This document shows positions 7,001-9,121 of a DNA stretch of 9,121 bases, in pieces. The notes below the pieces were generated by a model. It worked only from the letters and a program-made list of their open reading frames with translations, was not told the origin of the DNA and made no database searches. How positions within the stretch are numbered: the first letter of the stretch is position 1; every line of letters begins with the position of its first letter. This DNA is from an uncultured Asticcacaulis sp. (GTDB taxonomy: Bacteria > Pseudomonadota > Alphaproteobacteria > Caulobacterales > Caulobacteraceae): contig CAMLIY010000117.1 of NCBI GenBank assembly GCA_946480125.1, positions 1 through 9,121 on the forward strand, read 5' to 3'. The position numbers were made by a program, and so were the translations under genes.

Positions 7001-7550
7001 GGACCGGTTCACTGTGACTGGGCGCAAAAACATCGAGCAGCCCCCCCCGTACAGCGAATTCGCCCTTTTCAGAAACGGTTGAAACCCGGTTATAGCCGTG
7101 TTTGAGAAAGTAAGCCTCAAGTTTGTCGATATCGATGCTCTGGCCAGGCTTAAGCGACAGGCGCCCTTCCCTGATGACATCAAGCGGCGGCACTTTCTGC
7201 ATCATTGCGGCAGCCGTCGTCAGCAACAGTACGGGTGCGGCCGGCGGTTTGGCTTTGTACTCAGCCAGCCGCGATAAGGCGTACATACGCTGGGCAATGA
7301 TGCCGGGCGTTGGACTCATGCGATCATAAGGCAGACAGTCCCAAGCCGGAAAACTCAGTATCTCAAGGCCAGGCGCGAAAAACTTCAACGCTTCAGCCGC
7401 TGCGTTCATGCGCGCAAAATCCCGCGCCACGAACACACTCAACGCTTCGACGCGCGCCAGATCAGCGGTGATCAGGCTATCAAATCCTTCCGGCACACCG
7501 CTCAAAATCAGCGGTATTTCCGAGCGCGAGATCTGAGACAAATCGGCCAT
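4062..7550 (-). CDS. mfd: Transcription-repair coupling factor Mfd
   Basis: The 1162-residue product is full length for Mfd (about 1150). Mfd binds RNA polymerase stalled at DNA lesions, pushes it off using ATP-driven translocation, and recruits UvrA for nucleotide excision repair. The UvrB-like N-terminal module shows FPAWDCLPYDRMSPTP at 67-82 and RGGLLDVF near 168-175. The CarD-like RNA polymerase interaction domain has QGDLVVHIEHGIGRYDGL near 491-508, followed by the SASWQ-x-KAK helix. The translocase has Walker A GDVGFGKT (about 640-647), DEEQHFG (about 742-748), SATPIPRTL (about 768) and QIRGRVGR (about 910-917). The C-terminal domain, beginning around residue 1000, is present. No defect is seen. 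It starts 6 bp after the sdhE stop, with no clear Shine-Dalgarno sequence (AAATAA precedes ATG), which suggests translational coupling to sdhE. The 3' end overlaps the convergent popA-like gene by four bases. A run of eight G residues (minus strand) encodes part of the RGGL motif. Confidence 0.98.
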   Translation of the reverse strand: MADLSQISRSEIPLILSGVPEGFDSLITADLARVEALSVFVARDFARMNAAAEALKFFAPGLEILSFPAWDCLPYDRMSPTPGIIAQRMYALSRLAEYKAKPPAAPVLLLTTAAAMMQKVPPLDVIREGRLSLKPGQSIDIDKLEAYFLKHGYNRVSTVSEKGEFAVRGGLLDVFAPSHSEPVRLDFFGDTLESIRSFDPETQRSLKQIANLDFTAVSEVRMDEASISRFRQHYLEAFGAAGDDPLYAALSSGIRRQGIEHLLPLFYDALDSVFDYFTPKTLVLLDALAENAFAERAATVQDAYELRAEATKDKGGSAYRALRPNRLYLDEAHWKAALRGQRIRRFEPFQREGTDVIDLGGRLGRNFSEARLLDSTNLFTAVTDHAKSLAKQGKRVLFASWTDGSSDRLSIMLADHGLPAPRLATDWADAQNFGVSGTKVKPIQRVVLPLDHGFETESLAIISETDILGDRLARPRKRRRAQNFLAEASALSQGDLVVHIEHGIGRYDGLKTLDVAGAPHDCLDLQYANDAKLYLPVENIDLLTRYGADSDSAQLDRLGSASWQARKAKAKERLREMADGLIQLAAARAMKQGQTIDPPAGLYDEFCAQFPYEETDDQLNAIADVLEDLGKGQPMDRLICGDVGFGKTEVALRAAFVVAMSGQQVAIICPTTLLARQHFRTFTQRFQGWPIRIRQLSRLVTKKEADETREALKKGEIEVVIGTHALLSEHVKFSELGLVIVDEEQHFGVKHKEKLKTFRADVHMLALSATPIPRTLQMALSGIRDMSIIATPPVDRIAVRTYVLPYDPVALREALLREKYRGGQAYYVVPRLSDLPDVADFLRTHVPEIKFVIGHGQLAPTALEDVMTAFYEGQYDVLLSTTIVESGLDVPTANTLIVHRADMFGLAQLYQIRGRVGRSKTRAYAYLTTPQHKTLSIASEKRLKVLQSLDNLGAGFQLASHDLDIRGGGNLLGHEQSGHIREIGVELYQQMLEDAVAELRQSSSDSLTDARSWSPQINAGAAVMIPESYIPDLNIRLSLYRRVSEAEKLADREALASELIDRFGPIPEEAEQLLKVVGIKGLCRESNVAKLDVGPKGAVVTFRNDSFNNPMGLIRHIQSRPNDWKLRPDQKLLVRGEWPDAAERLAAAERIMKDLARLAAEA

Positions 7551-7556
7551 TTATTT

Positions 7557-7838
7557 TTAAATCTTTGTATAAGCTGTCTTGTAGTAACTATTGAGTTTAT
7601 TCATGATAACTGATTGGAATTCAATCGGCGTCGGATCGCGTTCAATGATCCAGCCATATAAGTCCTGATCAGGTACTTCGAGCAAAATCTCGAAAATATC
7701 CAGTTCATCGGCGCTCATTTCCGGCAGCATCTCGTCAGCGAAATTACCAAGAATGATGTCGGCCTCCTTGAAACCTCGTCGCCAAGCGCGAAAGGACAGT
7801 TTTCTAAGGCGCGCTTCATGTAATTCAACTTCAGTCAC
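7557..7838 (-). CDS. sdhE: Succinate dehydrogenase FAD assembly factor SdhE
   Basis: The 93-residue product matches the small, acidic, all-helical SdhE/Sdh5 (DUF339) family. The hallmark R-G-x-x-E motif is R21-G22-F23-K24-E25 in WRRGFKEADIILGNFAD, followed by the DLYGWI segment typical of the second half of the family fold. SdhE acts in the cytoplasm and promotes covalent attachment of FAD to the flavoprotein subunit SdhA of succinate dehydrogenase. The start codon is GTG at 7838, supported by GGAG eight bases upstream. It is the first gene of a probable two-gene operon with mfd, 6 bp apart, and is divergent from recG; I recall this neighbourhood as common in alphaproteobacteria. No sdh structural genes are in the window. 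Confidence 0.95.
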   Translation of the reverse strand: MTEVELHEARLRKLSFRAWRRGFKEADIILGNFADEMLPEMSADELDIFEILLEVPDQDLYGWIIERDPTPIEFQSVIMNKLNSYYKTAYTKI

Positions 7839-7902
7839 AGTTAAGGCTCCACAAACGAAAACTGGCCCTTCTCATAAAGCATTTTTGGTGCTTGATAAGC
7901 CC
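7839..7902. promoter_or_regulatory. sdhE/recG divergent intergenic region with overlapping dyads
   Basis: The 64-bp gap separates GTG of sdhE and ATG of recG and must contain or overlap both promoters. Two short inverted repeats share an arm: AAGCA-N7-TGCTT at 7877-7893 and GCTT-N3-AAGC at 7890-7900. The second ends two bases before the recG ATG and lies where a ribosome binding site would be; no Shine-Dalgarno sequence is seen for recG. The repeats could be an operator or mutually exclusive hairpins in the recG leader. Both arms are short, so chance is possible. No clear promoter boxes are visible. Confidence 0.3.
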
Positions 7903-9121
7903 ATGCGACCAGAAATTTTGTTCCCCTACTATGCGCCGGTAACCAGCCTGAAAGGTGTAGGCCCGAAGCTGGCGCCTACATTGAGCGCCCACGTTGGAAC
8001 GCATGTTCGCGACCTCACATTCTGTCTGCCATCGGGTCTTATAAAAAGGCCATTGGTAACTTTAGGTGACGTACGTATAGGGGAAATCCAGACTGTAAAG
8101 GTCAGAATTGCCGGCTATCCGCCTTCGCCTGGAAAGTCACCTCAGCGCGTTGATGTTTTTGATCAAACCGGTCGACTGCAACTGATCTATTTCCACCGCA
8201 TACGCGGTTTTGAAGCTCAGCATCCAGTTGGCGCCGAACGCCTCATTAGCGGGCGAATTGAAAAATTCGGTCAATATCTTCAAATGTCGCATCCGGATTA
8301 TATCGTCGATGACGCACATGCCGACGACATACCGGCTTGCGAACCCGTTTATCCGGCAACACTAGATCTATCTTCGCGAATGATTCGCAAATTTATACAG
8401 ACGGCGCTAACAACCCTGCCCGATTTGCCCGAATGGCAGGATAAAAGCTTATTAGACAAATACATATGGCCTACATTTAATCAAGCACTCAGAAACGTAC
8501 ACACGCCACAGAGCGAGCTCGACTTTTCTGCCGATTCAAAAATCCGCCAGCGCCTGGCCTATGATGAAGCCCTGGCGCACCAACTGGCGCTCAAAAGCCG
8601 AAAACAGTATCGCCAGAATACGCCCGCGCGCGTGATTGATTTTCACCACCTTTCGGACCAGACGCTTACCGGGCTGCCATTCACCCTCACCGGTGCCCAG
8701 CTGCGCGCCCTGCAGGATATCCGTGCCGATCTGCGCTCAGGTCACCGTATGAACCGGCTGGTGCAGGGCGATGTCGGTGCCGGCAAGACCCTGGTCGCCC
8801 TGCTGGCTATGATTGATCTGGCCGAGGGTGGTTTTCAAAGTGTCATGATGGCGCCAACTGAAATCCTCGCCCGCCAACACTACGAAAAAAGTCTCCCAAT
8901 TCTGAATGATATCGGCATAACTTCAATTATTATGACAGGCCGCGATAAAGGCCGGCTGCGAGAAGAAAAGCGGGCTGTTGTGGCGAGTGGTGAAGCCATG
9001 GTCGTTTTTGGCACCCATGCGGTTTTTCAGGAAGGTGTAGATTTCCAGTCCCTTCAACTGGTGGTCATAGACGAACAGCACCGCTTTGGCGTCGGCCAGC
9101 GGCAGAAGTTGTTCTCTAAAG
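7903..9121 (+). CDS. recG: ATP-dependent DNA helicase RecG, N-terminal part (cut by the window end)
   Basis: The visible 406 residues are the N-terminal 55-60 percent of a protein normally about 690-700 aa. RecG remodels stalled replication forks and Holliday junctions in recombinational repair. The start has the expected SLKGVGPKLA element (15-24), followed by the wedge/OB-fold domain (about 55-150, with VDVFDQTG and LQLIYFHRIRG). The helicase core begins with the FTLTGAQ motif (Gln266), Walker A GDVGAGKT at 289-296, the APTEILARQHY motif, and DEQHRFG (motif II) at 390-396. The remaining helicase motifs lie beyond the window. ATG 7903 gives the conserved beginning MRPEILFPYYAPVTSLKGVGP; no Shine-Dalgarno sequence precedes it. 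It is divergent from sdhE-mfd; both helicases belong to the same translocase subfamily, but I see no sign of fusion or rearrangement. Confidence 0.97.
   Translation, partial: MRPEILFPYYAPVTSLKGVGPKLAPTLSAHVGTHVRDLTFCLPSGLIKRPLVTLGDVRIGEIQTVKVRIAGYPPSPGKSPQRVDVFDQTGRLQLIYFHRIRGFEAQHPVGAERLISGRIEKFGQYLQMSHPDYIVDDAHADDIPACEPVYPATLDLSSRMIRKFIQTALTTLPDLPEWQDKSLLDKYIWPTFNQALRNVHTPQSELDFSADSKIRQRLAYDEALAHQLALKSRKQYRQNTPARVIDFHHLSDQTLTGLPFTLTGAQLRALQDIRADLRSGHRMNRLVQGDVGAGKTLVALLAMIDLAEGGFQSVMMAPTEILARQHYEKSLPILNDIGITSIIMTGRDKGRLREEKRAVVASGEAMVVFGTHAVFQEGVDFQSLQLVVIDEQHRFGVGQRQKLFSK

Noticed and set aside
7557..7560. CtrA binding sites (TTAA-N7-TTAA) in the intergenic regions
   Set aside because: I looked because of the Caulobacterales-like content; single TTAA half-sites occur near 598, 2674, 7557 and 7841, but none has a second half-site at the right spacing.

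Overview
The window looks like the chromosome of an alphaproteobacterium, most likely a member of the Caulobacterales. Two things point there. One is the arrangement recG divergent from sdhE-mfd. The other is a 442-residue protein with the same REC-REC-degenerate GGDEF layout as Caulobacter PopA, the c-di-GMP-binding adaptor of CtrA proteolysis. GC content is moderate by eye (mid-50s percent). I see no mobile element, tRNA, rRNA or CRISPR array. This is a core-genome region, and the taxonomic call is an inference.

Left part (1-1590): a pirin-family cupin gene on the minus strand, cut by the window edge, faces away from a LysR-family regulator on the plus strand across an 89-bp intergenic region that holds a TATAAT element inside a TGAT-N9-ATCA dyad. 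The pirin is unusual. The two histidines of the usual HPH metal-ligand motif read Q-T-N, and a 12-bp in-frame minisatellite (four EFPA/T units) has expanded directly after the remaining IHSE ligand motif.

Middle part (1649-4065): a minus-strand gene for a small exported protein of unknown function is divergent, over only 43 bp, from a plus-strand TusA/SirA-family gene. Two GANTC (CcrM-type) sites lie in that 43-bp gap. The PopA-like gene follows on the plus strand. It keeps the allosteric c-di-GMP I-site (R-A-E-D) exactly five residues before the former GGDEF signature, but that signature is S-N-D-V-F and both receiver domains have lost their phosphoacceptor aspartates. It therefore looks like a c-di-GMP effector and not an enzyme or a phosphorelay target.

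Right part (4062-9121): mfd (transcription-repair coupling factor) on the minus strand overlaps the popA-like gene tail to tail by four bases. It lies directly downstream of sdhE (succinate dehydrogenase FAD assembly factor), 6 bp apart, in what looks like one operon. recG (Holliday junction/replication fork helicase) diverges from sdhE and runs off the right edge. Together this block brings DNA repair (mfd, recG), respiratory enzyme assembly (sdhE) and probable cell-cycle c-di-GMP signalling (popA-like) into adjacent units. Every intergenic space is shorter than 300 bp. I found no convincing intrinsic terminator.
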